From Streptomyces sp. BK340 (lineage in GTDB: Bacteria; Actinomycetota; Actinomycetes; Streptomycetales; Streptomycetaceae), in NCBI RefSeq assembly GCF_007827595.1, contig NZ_VISR01000017.1:153492-217491 (forward strand): a stretch of 64,000 nucleotides of DNA, given 5' to 3'. The notes beneath the pieces are model-generated. The model did not search any database. It was not told the origin of the DNA and saw nothing but the letters and a program-made list of their open reading frames with translations. The position numbers and the translations under genes were made by a program. The stretch's first letter is position 1. Each line of letters opens with the position of its first letter. Shown piece after piece: positions 7,388 through 16,075 of this stretch.

Positions 7388-10135
7388 TTACGCGTCGCCG
7401 CCCGCGGCGCCCGGGTGCGCCGCCGAGACGTCCAGCAGCTGGTACCGGTCGATGGCCTGCTTCAGCACGGACCGGTCGACCTTGCCCTCCCGGGCCAGCT
7501 CGGTCAGCACCGCCACCACGATCGACTGGGCGTCGATGTGGAAGAAGCGGCGGGCCGCGCCACGGGTGTCCGCGAAGCCGAAGCCGTCGGCACCCAGCGA
7601 CTGGTACGTGCCGGGCACCCACCGGGCGATCTGGTCGGGTACCGATCGCATCCAGTCGGACACGGCCACGAACGGTCCCTCGGAACCGCTCAGCTTCTGC
7701 GTCACGTACGGCACCCGCTGCTCCTCCTCCGGGTGCAGCAGGTTGTGCTCCTCCACCGCCACGGCCTCGCGCCGCAGCTCGTTCCAGGAGGTCGCCGACC
7801 AGACGTCGGCCTTCACGTTCCAGTCCTCGGCGAGGAGCCTCTGGGCCTCCAGCGCCCACGGCACCGCGACACCGGACGCCATGATCTGCGCCGGGACCGA
7901 GCCCGCCGCGCCCTCGCTGATCCGGTGGATGCCCTTGAGGATGCCCTCGACGTCCACGTTCGCCGGCTCGGCCGGGTGCTGGATCGGCTCGTTGTAGACG
8001 GTGAGGTAGTAGAAGACGTCCTCGCCGTGCGGGTGCTCGGCGTCGCTGCCGTACATCCGGCGCAGGCCGTCCTGGACGATGTGCGCGATCTCGTACGAGT
8101 AGGCCGGGTCGTAGGCCACGCACGCCGGGTTCGTCGAGGCGAGCAACTGGGAGTGGCCGTCCGCGTGCTGGAGGCCCTCACCGGTCAGGGTCGTACGGCC
8201 CGCGGTCGCACCCAGTACGAATCCGCGCGACAGCTGGTCGGCCATCTGCCAGAACTGGTCGCCGGTGCGCTGGAAACCGAACATCGAGTAGAAGACGTAG
8301 ACCGGGATGAGCGGCTCGCCGTGCGTGGCGTAGGCCGAGCCCGCCGCGATCAGGGAGGCCGTGCAGCCCGCCTCCGAGATGCCGTCGTGCAGCATCTGGC
8401 CGGTCGGCGACTCCTTGTACGCGAGCAGCAGGTCACGGTCGACCGCCTCGTACTGCTGGCCGAGCGGGTTGTAGATCTTGGCGCTCGGGAAGAACGAGTC
8501 CATGCCGAACGTGCGGTACTCGTCCGGTGCGATCAGCACGAACCGCCGGCCGATCTCCTTGTCCCGCATGAGGTCCTTGAGGAGCCGGACAAAGGCCATC
8601 GTGGTGGCGATGGACTGCTGACCGGTGCCCTTCTTCACGGTCGCGTACGTCTTGTCGTCGGGCAGCTGCAGCGGCTGGGAGCGCACGACGCGCGTCGGGA
8701 CGTACCCGCCGAGCCCCTTGCGCCGGTCGTGCATGTACTGGATCTCCTCCGAGTCCCGGCCCGGGTGGTAGTACGGCGGCAGGCCGGACTCCAGCTCCTT
8801 GTCGGAGATCGGCAGGTGCAGACGGTCCCGGAAGCCCTTGAGGTCGTCGACCGTCAGCTTCTTCATCTGGTGCGTGGCGTTGCGGCCCTCGAAGTTCGGG
8901 CCCAGCGTCCAGCCCTTGATCGTCTTCGCGAGGATGACCGTGGGCTGGCCCTTGTGCTCGACGGCCGCCTTGAAGGCCGCGTAGATCTTGCGGTGGTCGT
9001 GACCGCCGCGGCCCAGGTGCAGGATCTGGTCGTCGGTCATGTTCTCGACCATCGCGCGCAGCCGGTGGTCGTCACCGAAGAAGTGCCGGCGGATGTAGTC
9101 GCCGGACTCGGTGGCGTAGGTCTGGAACTGGCCGTCCGGGGTCGTGTTCATCTTGTTGACCAGCACGCCGTCGCGGTCCTGGGCGAGCAGCGGGTCCCAG
9201 GTGCGGTCCCAGACCAGCTTGATCACGTTCCAGCCGGCGCCCCGGAAGACCGACTCCAGCTCCTGGATGATCTTGCCGTTGCCGCGCACCGGGCCGTCCA
9301 GGCGCTGCAGGTTGCAGTTGACGACGAAGGTCAGGTTGTCCAGGCCCTCGCGCGCGGCGATCGTCAGCTGGCCGAGCGACTCCGGCTCGTCCATCTCGCC
9401 GTCGCCGAGGAACGCCCACACGTGCGACTTGGAGGTGTCCGCGATGCCGCGCGCCTGCATGTAGCGGTTCATCCGGGCCTGGTAGATCGCGCCCAGCGGG
9501 CCGAGGCCCATGGAGACGGTCGGGAACTCCCAGAAGTCCGGCATGGAGCGCGGGTGCGGGTAGCTGGACAGCGCGTTCGGGTACTTCGACTTCTCCTGGC
9601 GGAAGCCGTCGAGCTGCTCCGCGCTGAGCCGGTCGAGCATGTACGCGCGCGCGTAGATGCCAGGGGAGGCGTGGCCCTGGAAGAAGACCTGGTCGCCGCC
9701 GTCGCCCTCGTCCTTGCCGCGGAAGAAGTGGTTGAAGCCCACGTCGTACAGGGAGGCGGAGGACGCGAAGGTGGCGATGTGGCCGCCGACGCCGATCCCG
9801 GGGCGCTGCGCGCGCGAGACCATCACGGCCGCGTTCCAGCGGGTCGCGTTGAGGATCCGGCGCTCGATCTCCTCGTTGCCGGGGAAGAACGGCTCGGCCC
9901 GGGTGGGGATCGTGTTGACGTAGTCCGTGCTGCGCATCTCCGGCACGGCCACGCGCTTCTCGCGGGCCCGCTCGATCAGGCGCAGCATGAGGTAGCGGGC
10001 CCGCTCACGGCCGCGCTCGTCCACGGCGGCGTCGAGGGAGTCGAGCCACTCCTGGGTCTCTTCGGGATCGAAGTCAGGAACCTGACTCGGAAGGCCGCCA
10101 ATGATGATCGGATTGCGATCGGATCCGGAAGCCAC
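7388..10135 (-). CDS. aceE: Pyruvate dehydrogenase E1 component, homodimeric type
   Basis: This 915-residue thiamine-diphosphate enzyme decarboxylates pyruvate and passes the acetyl group to E2 lipoyl domains, feeding the TCA cycle. Length and architecture match the single-chain E1 of Actinobacteria and enterobacteria. The ThDP/Mg site is seen as G-D-G-E-M-D at about residue 232 with N-C-N about 26 residues further on. The N-terminal SQVPDFDPEETQEWLDSLDA is the segment that contacts E2. The GTG start at 10135 is preceded by AAGGAA. The gene is divergent from DUF3052 and ahpE, the same neighbourhood as in mycobacteria, which supports aceE. E2 and E3 are not in the window. Confidence 0.97.
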   Translation of the reverse strand: MASGSDRNPIIIGGLPSQVPDFDPEETQEWLDSLDAAVDERGRERARYLMLRLIERAREKRVAVPEMRSTDYVNTIPTRAEPFFPGNEEIERRILNATRWNAAVMVSRAQRPGIGVGGHIATFASSASLYDVGFNHFFRGKDEGDGGDQVFFQGHASPGIYARAYMLDRLSAEQLDGFRQEKSKYPNALSSYPHPRSMPDFWEFPTVSMGLGPLGAIYQARMNRYMQARGIADTSKSHVWAFLGDGEMDEPESLGQLTIAAREGLDNLTFVVNCNLQRLDGPVRGNGKIIQELESVFRGAGWNVIKLVWDRTWDPLLAQDRDGVLVNKMNTTPDGQFQTYATESGDYIRRHFFGDDHRLRAMVENMTDDQILHLGRGGHDHRKIYAAFKAAVEHKGQPTVILAKTIKGWTLGPNFEGRNATHQMKKLTVDDLKGFRDRLHLPISDKELESGLPPYYHPGRDSEEIQYMHDRRKGLGGYVPTRVVRSQPLQLPDDKTYATVKKGTGQQSIATTMAFVRLLKDLMRDKEIGRRFVLIAPDEYRTFGMDSFFPSAKIYNPLGQQYEAVDRDLLLAYKESPTGQMLHDGISEAGCTASLIAAGSAYATHGEPLIPVYVFYSMFGFQRTGDQFWQMADQLSRGFVLGATAGRTTLTGEGLQHADGHSQLLASTNPACVAYDPAYSYEIAHIVQDGLRRMYGSDAEHPHGEDVFYYLTVYNEPIQHPAEPANVDVEGILKGIHRISEGAAGSVPAQIMASGVAVPWALEAQRLLAEDWNVKADVWSATSWNELRREAVAVEEHNLLHPEEEQRVPYVTQKLSGSEGPFVAVSDWMRSVPDQIARWVPGTYQSLGADGFGFADTRGAARRFFHIDAQSIVVAVLTELAREGKVDRSVLKQAIDRYQLLDVSAAHPGAAGGDA

Positions 10136-10542
10136 GCTGTTCCTTACCTGTCAGAGGGCCACTTTTTTCCTACTGCCTACACCGATCCCCATCGTGTACC
10201 TCGGGAAGGCCCACGTCATCTCTACCGTGGGGTAACCAAGGCGTGGGTCCGGCCAAAACGCAACGATACGCCCGGGCTGTGACGGACTTGGCAAACTTGT
10301 TCGAGGGCCGTAGTGCCGGATGATTCCGAACGGCGCAAACCGGGCGCACCGGTGTGATGTGGGTCATGGCGAATCGGGGTACGGTGCCAGAAGTTGCGGC
10401 GACACGGCCAGGAACGTCACCGTTTCGGCGGTCTGAACGGCCGGGTACTTGCGCGATCCGTCCCGCCCGTGTGGACTACGGCCAATGCTTCGCGCACGCG
10501 CGTGGCTGAGACATTCACCAAGACATGATCAGGAGGCAACCC
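10136..10542. promoter_or_regulatory. 407-bp divergent control region between aceE and the DUF3052 gene, with a Crp-like half-conserved site
   Basis: There is no gene here. It must contain promoters for aceE (leftward) and DUF3052 (rightward), but I cannot place -10/-35 boxes with confidence. At 10353-10368 the sequence TGTGATGTGGGTCATG matches the streptomycete Crp pattern GTG-N6-GNCAC with one mismatch. This could link carbon-flux control to pyruvate dehydrogenase, as inference. Confidence 0.35.
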
Positions 10543-10983
10543 GTGAGCGCGACCGCGGACCACGCGGAGGAGCGGACGAACCCTGCCGCCAGGCTGGGGT
10601 TCCAGCCCGGGCAGGTGGTCCAGGAGATCGGCTACGACGACGACGTCGACCAGGAGCTCCGCGAGGCCATTGAGGAAGCCATCGAAGGCGACCTCATGGA
10701 CGAGGACTACGACGACGTGGCCGATGCCGTCGTGCTGTGGTTCCGTGACGAGGACGGCGACCTGACCGATGTGCTCGTCGATGCCACCACGTACATCGAA
10801 GAGGGCGGCGCCATCCTGCTGCTCACGCCGAAGACCGGCCGTACGGGCTACGTGGAGCCGAGCGACATCTCGGAGGCCGCGACGACTGCCGGTCTGACCG
10901 CGTCCAAGAGCGTCAGCGTCGGCAAGGACTGGAGCGGCTCGCGTCTGGCGACGCCGAAGGCCGCGAAGTCCGGCAAGAAGTAG
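10543..10983 (+). CDS. DUF3052 family protein
   Basis: This acidic 146-residue cytoplasmic protein matches actinobacterial DUF3052 across its length. Recognisable stretches are ARLGFQPGQVVQEIGYDDDV near the N-terminus and AVVLWFRDEDGDLTDVLVDA in the middle. Its biochemical function is unknown. The GTG at 10543 was chosen because AGGAGG (10531-10536) is spaced 6 nt upstream. It sits between aceE and ahpE as it does in mycobacteria, pointing to a conserved but unexplained link to central metabolism or redox state. Confidence 0.9.
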   Translation: MSATADHAEERTNPAARLGFQPGQVVQEIGYDDDVDQELREAIEEAIEGDLMDEDYDDVADAVVLWFRDEDGDLTDVLVDATTYIEEGGAILLLTPKTGRTGYVEPSDISEAATTAGLTASKSVSVGKDWSGSRLATPKAAKSGKK

Positions 10984-11002
10984 ACGCCTCGTCCCAAGGG
11001 CA

Positions 11003-11034
11003 TCGGACGGGCCGGGGGTACCCGGCCCGTCCGA
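11003..11034 (+). terminator. Strong hairpin terminator after the DUF3052 gene
   Basis: The arms TCGGACGGGCCGGG (11003-11016) and CCCGGCCCGTCCGA (11021-11034) form a perfect 14-bp stem with a GGTA tetraloop, 19 nt after the stop codon. There is no T tract, as is usual in Streptomyces. Confidence 0.8.
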
Positions 11035-11128
11035 AAGTCCGCGCTGAACCCGCGGTGATCGCTGCGTAGGGTGGTTCCGAGCGTTCGCACGCTCTCACCC
11101 GATCAGCCCACCGAAGGGATGCAGGACG

Positions 11129-11587
11129 ATGGCGATCCAGGTCGGCGACAAGGCGCCCGACTTCGAGCTCAAGGACAACCACGGCCGCACCGTGAAGCTC
11201 TCCGACTTCCGCGGCGAGAAGAACGTGGTGGTGCTCTTCTACCCCTTCGCCTTCACCGGCGTGTGCACCGGCGAGCTGTGTGAGCTGCGCGACAACCTGC
11301 CGCAGTTCTCGGACCGTGACACCCAGCTGCTCGCCGTTTCCAACGACTCCATCCACACCCTGCGCGTCTTCGCCGAGCAGGAGGGCCTGGAGTACCCGCT
11401 GCTCAGCGACTTCTGGCCGCACGGCAACGTCTCGCGCGCCTACGGCGTCTTCGACGAGGACAAGGGCTGCGCCGTCCGCGGCACCTTCATCATCGACAAG
11501 GAGGGCGTCGTGCGGTGGACCGTGATCAACGGCCTGCCGGACGCGCGCGACCTGAGCGAGTACGTGAAGGCGCTCGACACCCTGTGA
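11129..11587 (+). CDS. ahpE: AhpE-type one-cysteine peroxiredoxin
   Basis: This 152-residue thioredoxin-fold peroxidase reduces hydroperoxides with a single peroxidatic cysteine. The active-site motif P-F-A-F-T-G-V-C-T-G-E-L contains the catalytic Cys at about residue 46, followed by C-E-L. A conserved Arg lies in the RGTFIID segment. The sequence and the DUF3052/aceE neighbours match the actinobacterial AhpE locus. In mycobacteria AhpE is recycled by mycoredoxin and mycothiol, a system Streptomyces shares. The ATG at 11129 follows AAGGGATGCAGGACG. Confidence 0.93.
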   Translation: MAIQVGDKAPDFELKDNHGRTVKLSDFRGEKNVVVLFYPFAFTGVCTGELCELRDNLPQFSDRDTQLLAVSNDSIHTLRVFAEQEGLEYPLLSDFWPHGNVSRAYGVFDEDKGCAVRGTFIIDKEGVVRWTVINGLPDARDLSEYVKALDTL

Positions 11588-11726
11588 TCCGGCCTCGGGG
11601 CCGACACCTGTGAGTCATCGGGTCCAGGGTCTGCGGGGGGCGGGAACCCGTCACTAGGATCGGCACGTTGATCCCATATCCGAGCACGACGGGGCTCCCC
11701 GCCCCTGGACACCACATGGAGGACTC

Positions 11727-12302
11727 GTGGGAGTCAGCCTCAGCAAGGGCGGCAACGTATCGCTGACGAAGGAGGCCCCGGGCCTGACCGCCGTCATCGT
11801 CGGTCTGGGGTGGGACGTGCGCACCACGACCGGCACCGACTTCGACCTCGATGCCAGTGCGCTGCTGCTGAACACTTCCGGCAAGGTCGCGAGCGACCAG
11901 CACTTCGTCTTCTTCAACAACCTCAAGAGCCCCGACGGCTCCGTGGAGCACACCGGTGACAACCTCACCGGTGAGGGCGAGGGCGACGACGAACAGATCA
12001 AGGTCAACCTGGCCGGCGTCCCGGCCGACGTGGACAAGATCGTCTTCCCGGTTTCGATCTACGACGCCGAGAACCGCCAGCAGTCCTTCGGGCAGGTCCG
12101 CAACGCGTTCATCCGCGTCGTCAACCAGGCGGGCGGGCAGGAGATCGCACGCTACGACCTGAGCGAGGACGCCTCGACCGAGACCGCCATGGTCTTCGGC
12201 GAGCTGTACCGGAACGGCCCGGAGTGGAAGTTCCGCGCCATCGGCCAGGGGTACGCCTCGGGGCTGCGCGGCATCGCCCAGGACTTCGGCGTCAACGTCT
12301 GA
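11727..12302 (+). CDS. TerD family stress protein
   Basis: This 191-residue cytoplasmic TerD-domain protein starts MGVSLSKGGNVSLTK. The two Ca2+-binding acidic clusters typical of TerD are visible: D-F-D-L-D-A-S-A (about 45-52) and N-L-T-G-E-G-E-G-D-D-E (about 77-87). The C-terminus G-Y-A-S-G-L-R-G-I-A is the family end motif. TerD proteins belong to tellurite and chemical-stress resistance modules and affect differentiation in Streptomyces; the molecular role is unsettled. GTG start, with GGAGGA 3 nt upstream. It is followed by a terminator-like hairpin and a close paralogue. Confidence 0.93.
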   Translation: MGVSLSKGGNVSLTKEAPGLTAVIVGLGWDVRTTTGTDFDLDASALLLNTSGKVASDQHFVFFNNLKSPDGSVEHTGDNLTGEGEGDDEQIKVNLAGVPADVDKIVFPVSIYDAENRQQSFGQVRNAFIRVVNQAGGQEIARYDLSEDASTETAMVFGELYRNGPEWKFRAIGQGYASGLRGIAQDFGVNV

Positions 12303-12330
12303 TCCCAGCAGGGTTCCGACGCCCATACCG

Positions 12331-12363
12331 TCCGGCGCCGCACCGTTTACGGTCGGCGCCGGA
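12331..12363 (+). terminator. Hairpin between the two tandem terD paralogues
   Basis: The arms TCCGGCGCCG (12331-12340) and CGGCGCCGGA (12354-12363) are perfect complements. An inner ACCG/CGGT pair extends the stem after a bulged C. It lies 28 nt after the first terD stop and probably ends or attenuates that transcript. Confidence 0.65.
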
Positions 12364-12408
12364 CGCGCAGGACAACCAAAGAAGCACCGCAAGGGGAGGA
12401 CCAGCATC

Positions 12409-12987
12409 ATGGGCGTCACGCTCGCCAAGGGAGGCAACGTCTCCCTCTCCAAAGCCGCACCGAACCTCACCAACGTCCTGATCGGACTCGGCTGGGACGC
12501 GCGCTCCACCACCGGCGCCCCCTTCGACCTGGACGCCAGCGCCCTGCTGTGCGGCGCCGGGAACCGGGTGCTGGGCGACGAGTGGTTCGTCTTCTACAAC
12601 CAGCTCACCAGCCCCGACGGCTCGGTCGAGCACACCGGCGACAACCTCACCGGTGAGGGCGAGGGCGACGACGAATCGATCCTGGTGGACCTGACCAAGG
12701 TCTCGCTCCAGTGCGAGAAGGTCATCTTCCCCGTCTCCATCCACCTGGCCGACGAGCGCGGCCAGACCTTCGGACAGGTCTCCAACGCCTTCATCCGCGT
12801 GGTCAACCAGGCCGACGGCCAGGAGCTGGCCCGCTACGACCTCAGCGAGGACGCCTCCACCGAAACGGCCATGATCTTCGGAGAGCTCTACCGCTACCAG
12901 GGCGAATGGAAGTTCCGTGCGGTGGGTCAGGGGTACGCGTCCGGGCTGCGCGGCATCGCTCTAGACTTCGGAGTCAACGTTTCGTAA
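12409..12987 (+). CDS. TerD family stress protein (paralogue of the preceding gene)
   Basis: This 192-residue TerD protein is highly similar to the gene at 11727, sharing the start motif MGVTLAKGGNVSLSK, the acidic clusters P-F-D-L-D-A-S-A and T-G-E-G-E-G-D-D-E, and the C-terminal G-Y-A-S-G-L-R-G-I-A-L-D-F-G-V-N-V. The tandem arrangement indicates local duplication. GGGGAGGA precedes the ATG by about 9 nt. The differences cluster between the Ca sites (CGAGNRVLGDEWF against the neighbour's NTSGKVASDQHF). Confidence 0.93.
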   Translation: MGVTLAKGGNVSLSKAAPNLTNVLIGLGWDARSTTGAPFDLDASALLCGAGNRVLGDEWFVFYNQLTSPDGSVEHTGDNLTGEGEGDDESILVDLTKVSLQCEKVIFPVSIHLADERGQTFGQVSNAFIRVVNQADGQELARYDLSEDASTETAMIFGELYRYQGEWKFRAVGQGYASGLRGIALDFGVNVS

Positions 12988-13036
12988 AGCTGAGTACGGC
13001 GCGGGGGAGACCCGTACCAACACGATGGGGTAGCCA

Positions 13037-14182
13037 GTGCTTCTGAAAACCTTCGGCTGGTCGTTCGCGGTCACCGCGATCGGTCTGGTCGCTGCGGTCC
13101 TCTACGGGGGGTGGGAGGCCTTCGGCATCGTGGCGATCCTCTCCGTCCTGGAGATCTCGCTCTCGTTCGACAACGCGGTGGTCAACGCCGGAATCCTGAA
13201 GAAGATGAACGCCTTCTGGCAGAAGATCTTCCTCACGGTCGGCGTCCTCATCGCGGTCTTCGGCATGCGGCTGGTCTTCCCCGTCGTCATCGTCGCGATC
13301 AGCGCCAAGATGGGCCCGATCGAGGCCGTCGACCTCGCTCTCAACAACAAGGACCGCTACCAGGAGCTGGTCACGGACGCCCACCCGGCGATCGCGGCCT
13401 TCGGTGGCATGTTCCTGCTGATGATCTTCCTCGACTTCATCTTCGAGGACCGGGACATCCAGTGGCTGCGCTGGATCGAGCGGCCCCTGGCCAAGCTCGG
13501 CAAGGTCGACATGCTGTCGGTCTGCATCTCCCTGATCGTCCTGCTCATCACCTCCTTCACCTTCGCCACCCACGCCCACCAGCACGGCGGCGCCCACGTC
13601 GACAAGGCGCAGACGGTCCTGATCGCCGGCATCGCCGGCCTGATCACGTACATGATCGTCGGCGGTCTCTCCGGCTACTTCGAGGACAAGCTGGAGGAAG
13701 AGGAGGAGCGCGAGCACGAGGAGGAGGAAGAGGCCGCCCGCACCGGGAAGAAACGTTCTCCGGTGGTCCTGGCCGGCCAGGCCGCGTTCTTCATGTTCCT
13801 CTACCTCGAGGTCCTGGACGCCTCCTTCTCCTTCGACGGCGTGATCGGCGCCTTCGCCATCACCAACGACATCGTCCTGATGGCGCTGGGCCTCGGCATC
13901 GGCGCGATGTACGTCCGTTCGCTGACGGTCTACCTGGTCCGCCAGGGCACCCTCGACGACTACGTCTACCTGGAGCACGGCGCCCACTACGCGATCGGCG
14001 CCCTGGCCGTGATCCTCATGGTCACCATCCGGTACGAGATCAACGAGGTCATCACCGGTCTCGTCGGCGTCGTCCTGATCGCCTGGTCCTTCTGGTCCTC
14101 CGTCCGCCGCAACCGCGCACTGGCGGCCGCGGAGGGTGAAGCGGGCTCGGACGAGAAGGCCGAGATCCCGTCCGGCGTCTGA
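13037..14182 (+). CDS. DUF475 integral membrane protein (TerC-like stress partner)
   Basis: This 381-residue polytopic membrane protein belongs to DUF475, a relative of the TerC/LysE-type families, and is typically found beside TerD genes. Acidic motifs sit inside helices: E-I-S-L-S-F-D-N-A at about 41-49 and, mirrored in the second half, E-V-L-D-A-S-F-S-F-D at about 259-268. This internal repeat suggests a metal or ion path. A cytoplasmic loop at about 216-240 is almost pure Glu/His (LEEEEEREHEEEEEAA). GTG start at 13037, 49 nt after terD. The transported species, if any, is unknown; TerD partners are thought to dock at such membrane proteins. Confidence 0.9.
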   Translation: MLLKTFGWSFAVTAIGLVAAVLYGGWEAFGIVAILSVLEISLSFDNAVVNAGILKKMNAFWQKIFLTVGVLIAVFGMRLVFPVVIVAISAKMGPIEAVDLALNNKDRYQELVTDAHPAIAAFGGMFLLMIFLDFIFEDRDIQWLRWIERPLAKLGKVDMLSVCISLIVLLITSFTFATHAHQHGGAHVDKAQTVLIAGIAGLITYMIVGGLSGYFEDKLEEEEEREHEEEEEAARTGKKRSPVVLAGQAAFFMFLYLEVLDASFSFDGVIGAFAITNDIVLMALGLGIGAMYVRSLTVYLVRQGTLDDYVYLEHGAHYAIGALAVILMVTIRYEINEVITGLVGVVLIAWSFWSSVRRNRALAAAEGEAGSDEKAEIPSGV

Positions 14183-14265
14183 CGTCCGGCGACCCCGAGC
14201 GCCCTTACGGGCAAGATCAGGGACGTGACGGGGTGTGACAGCCCGTCCGGTGAGGAACGCTCTGT

Positions 14266-14296
14266 TCGGGGCGGCCGACGTGGTCGGCCGCCCCGA
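14266..14296 (+). terminator. Hairpin terminator after the DUF475 gene
   Basis: The arms TCGGGGCGGCCGAC (14266-14279) and GTCGGCCGCCCCGA (14283-14296) make a perfect 14-bp stem with a GTG loop, 84 nt after the stop codon and 33 nt before the next start. It should isolate the next TerD-domain gene from read-through. Confidence 0.75.
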
Positions 14297-14328
14297 CGGC
14301 GTTTCGGGACGAGTACGTGGGGGCGGGA

Positions 14329-15063
14329 ATGGGGTTCTTCGACGGGCTGCGGGGCAGCCGGGCCGAGTTCGACTCGGGCAGCGCGGCGAGCAACGCGATC
14401 GAGCTGACCGGACGTCACCATCAGGTGTCGCTCACCAAGCAGGACGCGGCCACCGGCCATCTGCGCGTCAACCTGACCTGGCGGATGCGGACCACCGACT
14501 TCGACAGCAACCAGCGCACCAGCCTCTTCCGGCACCCCTTCAGGGCGCTCAAGCCGCCGGAGGTGCTCGGGCACGGGCAGAGCATGGTCAACGTCGACCT
14601 CGACCTGGGCTGTCTGTACGAGCTGACCGACGGCACCAAGGGGGTCGTCCAGCCGCTCGGCGGCTACCTCGGCGATGTCAACGCACCGCCGTACATCAAG
14701 CTCAGCGGGGACGACCGGTTCGGATCGGCGTCCGGCGAGACGATGTACATCAACCTGGACCACCGGGACGCGATCAAGAGGCTGCTGGTCTTCGTGTACA
14801 TCTACGACCAGACACCGGCCTTCGACCGTACGCACGCGATCGTGACTCTCTACCCGAGCAACGGGCCTCGTATCGAGATAGGCCTGGACGAGCGGCATCC
14901 CCAGGCCCGGTCATGCGCGGTCGTGATGATCGAGAACGTGAAGGGGGAGCTGATCGTCCGGCGCGAGGTGAAGTTCGTGTACGGATTCCAGGGGGAGCTG
15001 GACCGGTTGTACGGGTGGGGGCTGACCTGGGGGCGCGGGTACAAGTCCAAGGTGGAGAAGTGA
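14329..15063 (+). CDS. TerD-domain protein, divergent subfamily
   Basis: This protein of about 244 residues is related to TerD/TerF-like stress proteins. It begins MGFFDGLRGSR and contains S-A-S-N-A-I-E-L-T, V-N-V-D-L-D-L-G-C-L-Y-E-L and S-G-D-D-R-F-G-S-A-S-G-E-T blocks that occupy the positions of the TerD acidic clusters. The C-terminus YGFQGELDRLYGWGLTWGRG is characteristic of this streptomycete subfamily. The ATG at 14329 was preferred over the GTG at 14317 because it gives the conserved N-terminus. No enzymatic motif is seen. Confidence 0.85.
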   Translation: MGFFDGLRGSRAEFDSGSAASNAIELTGRHHQVSLTKQDAATGHLRVNLTWRMRTTDFDSNQRTSLFRHPFRALKPPEVLGHGQSMVNVDLDLGCLYELTDGTKGVVQPLGGYLGDVNAPPYIKLSGDDRFGSASGETMYINLDHRDAIKRLLVFVYIYDQTPAFDRTHAIVTLYPSNGPRIEIGLDERHPQARSCAVVMIENVKGELIVRREVKFVYGFQGELDRLYGWGLTWGRGYKSKVEK

Positions 15064-15088
15064 CGCCGCGCCCCTGAGCCGGCCGACC

Positions 15089-15898
15089 CTAGCGGCCGAT
15101 GAACTGCGGCCCTTGAGGGGGCAGCCGGAAGTTCGGGTCCGGGGCTGTCAGGGCCGGCTGGGGCTGGGGATAGCCGTAGGCCGGCTGCTGCGGTGACGTC
15201 GGCTGGGGGTAGCCGTAGGCCGGCTGCTGCGCCGACGCGGGCTGCGGGTAGCCGTAGGCCGACTGGGTCGGGACCGTCGTCGGCTGCTCGGGAGGCAGCG
15301 GCTGGGACGTGGTCTCGGGCAGGGGCAGGGGCTGGTGCGCCTCCTCCTCCGGCTCCGACTCGTCCACCGAGATGCCGAAGTCCGTGGCGAGGCCCTTCAG
15401 ACCGTTCGAGTAGCCCTCGCCCAGCGCGCGGAACTTCCAGCCCTCCCCGCGCCGGTACAGCTCGCCGCAGATCATGGCGGTCTCCGCGCCCGTCTCCGGC
15501 GTGATCTCGAAGTGGGCCAGCGGCTCGCCGTCGACGACGGCAGCGTCGTACAGCACGATGCACAGGGCCGGAACGCGGTCGAAGGACTCGCCGTCCGCGG
15601 AGGCGACCAGCAGGATGCGGCCGACGTCGGTCTCGACCCCGGAGAGATCTGACTGGATGGTGTCGGTCAGGCCCTCGGTGATCCGCTTCTTGCCCAGCCG
15701 CCAGACCTTGCCCGAAGGGTGCCTGGGCTGGTTGTAGAAGACGAAGTCCTCGTCGGAGCGCACACGGCCGTCGGTGCCCAGCAGCAGCGCCGAGGCGTCC
15801 ACGTCCGGGACCCCCTGTCCGGGGGTCCAGCGCAGCACGGCGCGCACCGTGGTGGCTTCGAGCGGGACGTTCGACCCCTTCAGCATCGCGTGCGTCAT
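15089..15898 (-). CDS. TerD family protein with Pro/Gln/Tyr-rich repeat tail
   Basis: This 269-residue protein has an N-terminal TerD domain (about 1-180; acidic motif PDVDASALLLGTDG, end motif GYSNGLKGLATDFGISVDES) followed by a low-complexity tail. The tail contains a near-perfect repeat of the unit Q-P-A-Y-G-Y-P-Q-P about three times, then ends PQGPQFIGR. Such a tail is expected to be disordered and could bind partners or phase-separate. The ATG at 15898 (MTHAMLKGSNVPLEATTVRA) has AGGA 7 nt upstream; upstream in-frame residues look non-coding. It is divergent from the HpcH/HpaI-like gene, and convergent with the TerD gene before it. Confidence 0.92.
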   Translation of the reverse strand: MTHAMLKGSNVPLEATTVRAVLRWTPGQGVPDVDASALLLGTDGRVRSDEDFVFYNQPRHPSGKVWRLGKKRITEGLTDTIQSDLSGVETDVGRILLVASADGESFDRVPALCIVLYDAAVVDGEPLAHFEITPETGAETAMICGELYRRGEGWKFRALGEGYSNGLKGLATDFGISVDESEPEEEAHQPLPLPETTSQPLPPEQPTTVPTQSAYGYPQPASAQQPAYGYPQPTSPQQPAYGYPQPQPALTAPDPNFRLPPQGPQFIGR

Positions 15899-16075
15899 GT
15901 GGTCATCCTGCCTTCTTGGTCCTGGCCACGACAATGCGGGGGGTGTCGGCGCCGACACGGGTGAGTTACCGGAAATTCATGCCCGAGGGGAACCTTCGAC
16001 ATGGATCCCTACGTACTATTACCGGCCACCCTTTACCCAATCCACAAGCTCGGCTTGCGCGCACTGAGGAGCCAT

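Noticed and set aside
7340..10282. 980-codon open frame on the + strand
   Set aside because: Exact antisense of aceE, whose protein is unmistakable on the minus strand.
16001..16075. Upstream ATG of the HpcH/HpaI-like gene
   Set aside because: It would add 25 residues without a ribosome site, whereas the ATG at 16076 has GAGGAG and the family N-terminus.
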